Below, piece by piece: positions 5,521-6,028 of a DNA stretch of 6,028 bases. The notes under the pieces were generated by a model that saw nothing but the letters and a program-made list of their open reading frames with translations, had not been told where the DNA came from and did no database searches. The stretch covers positions 1,432-7,459 of the forward strand of contig JAUNUE010000088.1 of assembly GCA_030538335.1 (NCBI GenBank). Direction: 5' to 3'. The DNA comes from Allobrachymonas sp. (GTDB taxonomy: Bacteria; Pseudomonadota; Gammaproteobacteria; Burkholderiales; Burkholderiaceae_C). The position numbers and the translations under genes are program-made. Position 1 is the stretch's first letter; each line of letters starts with the position of its first letter.

Positions 5521-6028
5521 AACGCAAGGCCTCCGCCGGATTCACGCGGCTGGCGCGCCAGCTCGGGTACAGGGTGGACAGAAAGGCCAGCAGCAACGAC
5601 ACCAGCACCACCGGCACGATGTTGGCGGCCTGCGGGTCGCTGGGCATGCGGCTGATGAGGTAGATGTCGGGTGGCAGCAAGCGCGCGCCCAACAGGTTTT
5701 CGATAAAGCCCACAATCGGGTCGATATTGAACGCCGTGAGCAGGCCAATGACCAGCCCGGCCAATGTGCCCACCACACCCACCACAGCGCCCTGCACCAC
5801 AAAAATGCGCATGATGCTGCGCGGTGCGGCCCCCAGCGTGCGCAAAATGGCAATGTCGGCGCGTTTGTCCTGCACGCTCATCACCAGCGTGACCAGCAGG
5901 TTGAACGCCGCCACCAAACTGATGAGTGTGAGGATGATCGACATCATGCGCTTCTCGACCTTGACTGCGGCAAACCAGGTGCGGTTCTGCTGCCCCCAAT
6001 CAACGAAATGGAGGTTGCCGGGCATGGA
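5513..6028 (-). CDS. lolC: lipoprotein-releasing ABC transporter permease LolC/LolE family, C-terminal part
   Basis: This is the C-terminal 171 residues or so of the Lol inner-membrane permease; the 5' part lies beyond the right edge, where the frame is still open. The end of the periplasmic domain (FVDWGQQNRTWFAAVKVEKR) is followed by a long transmembrane helix (about 28-50 of the part counted from Met at 6025), the cytoplasmic coupling segment DKRADIAILRTLGA (53-66) that contacts LolD, a second helix (about 74-97), a loop with LLPPDIYLISRMP, a third helix (about 135-155) and the closing YPSWRASRVNPAEALRYE, all typical of LolC/LolE. The gene ends inside the lolD start by an 8-base overlap. 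The fragment cannot show whether it is LolC, LolE or a single hybrid permease (LolF), as known from species with only one permease gene; the symbol is therefore provisional. Confidence 0.93.
   Translation of the reverse strand, partial: SMPGNLHFVDWGQQNRTWFAAVKVEKRMMSIILTLISLVAAFNLLVTLVMSVQDKRADIAILRTLGAAPRSIMRIFVVQGAVVGVVGTLAGLVIGLLTAFNIDPIVGFIENLLGARLLPPDIYLISRMPSDPQAANIVPVVLVSLLLAFLSTLYPSWRASRVNPAEALRYE

Noticed and set aside
4612..5655. Plus-strand open frame of 347 codons opposite lolD
   Set aside because: Antisense to LolD with all ABC motifs intact; it also crosses the lipoprotein and permease genes on the other strand.

Overview
The window looks like ordinary chromosome of a Gram-negative betaproteobacterium, probably in or near the Comamonadaceae (Burkholderiales). 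This is inferred from high GC in most genes (about two thirds in stretches I counted by hand), the Lol lipoprotein-sorting genes, and the style of the small exported proteins; no marker here fixes the genus. No RNA gene, insertion sequence, phage gene or CRISPR array was recognised.

Left part, plus strand: the 3' end of argG (argininosuccinate synthase), then after 33 bases an unrecognised 148-residue gene with clearly lower GC, then a perfect 16-bp inverted repeat that can terminate transcription from both sides.

Everything to the right is on the minus strand. Positions 1222-2691 encode a membrane protein of the CmpX-like / conserved-TM-helix branch of mechanosensitive channels, with five internal repeats of about 91 residues. 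Its 299-base upstream region (2692-2990) holds a strong Shine-Dalgarno sequence, a weak candidate promoter, three imperfect hairpins and a second terminator. That terminator ends the next minus-strand transcription unit.

Read in the direction of transcription (right to left), this second unit is: lolC-like permease (truncated by the window edge), lolD, a small cysteine-rich lipoprotein, a YjjV-type TatD-family hydrolase, then after a 175-base gap a small secreted protein with a cysteine pair. lolC and lolD overlap by 8 bases and the hydrolase starts 5 bases after the lipoprotein stop, so the first four genes are very probably co-transcribed. LolCD extracts mature lipoproteins from the inner membrane; the lipoprotein encoded between lolD and the hydrolase has Thr at position +2, so it should itself be a substrate for sorting to the outer membrane.

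I found no convincing new multi-gene system. The points most worth a second look are the low-GC gene after argG, the five-unit channel-like protein without a MscS beta domain, the lipoprotein embedded in the lol operon, and palindrome-rich stretches in the two larger minus-strand gaps.
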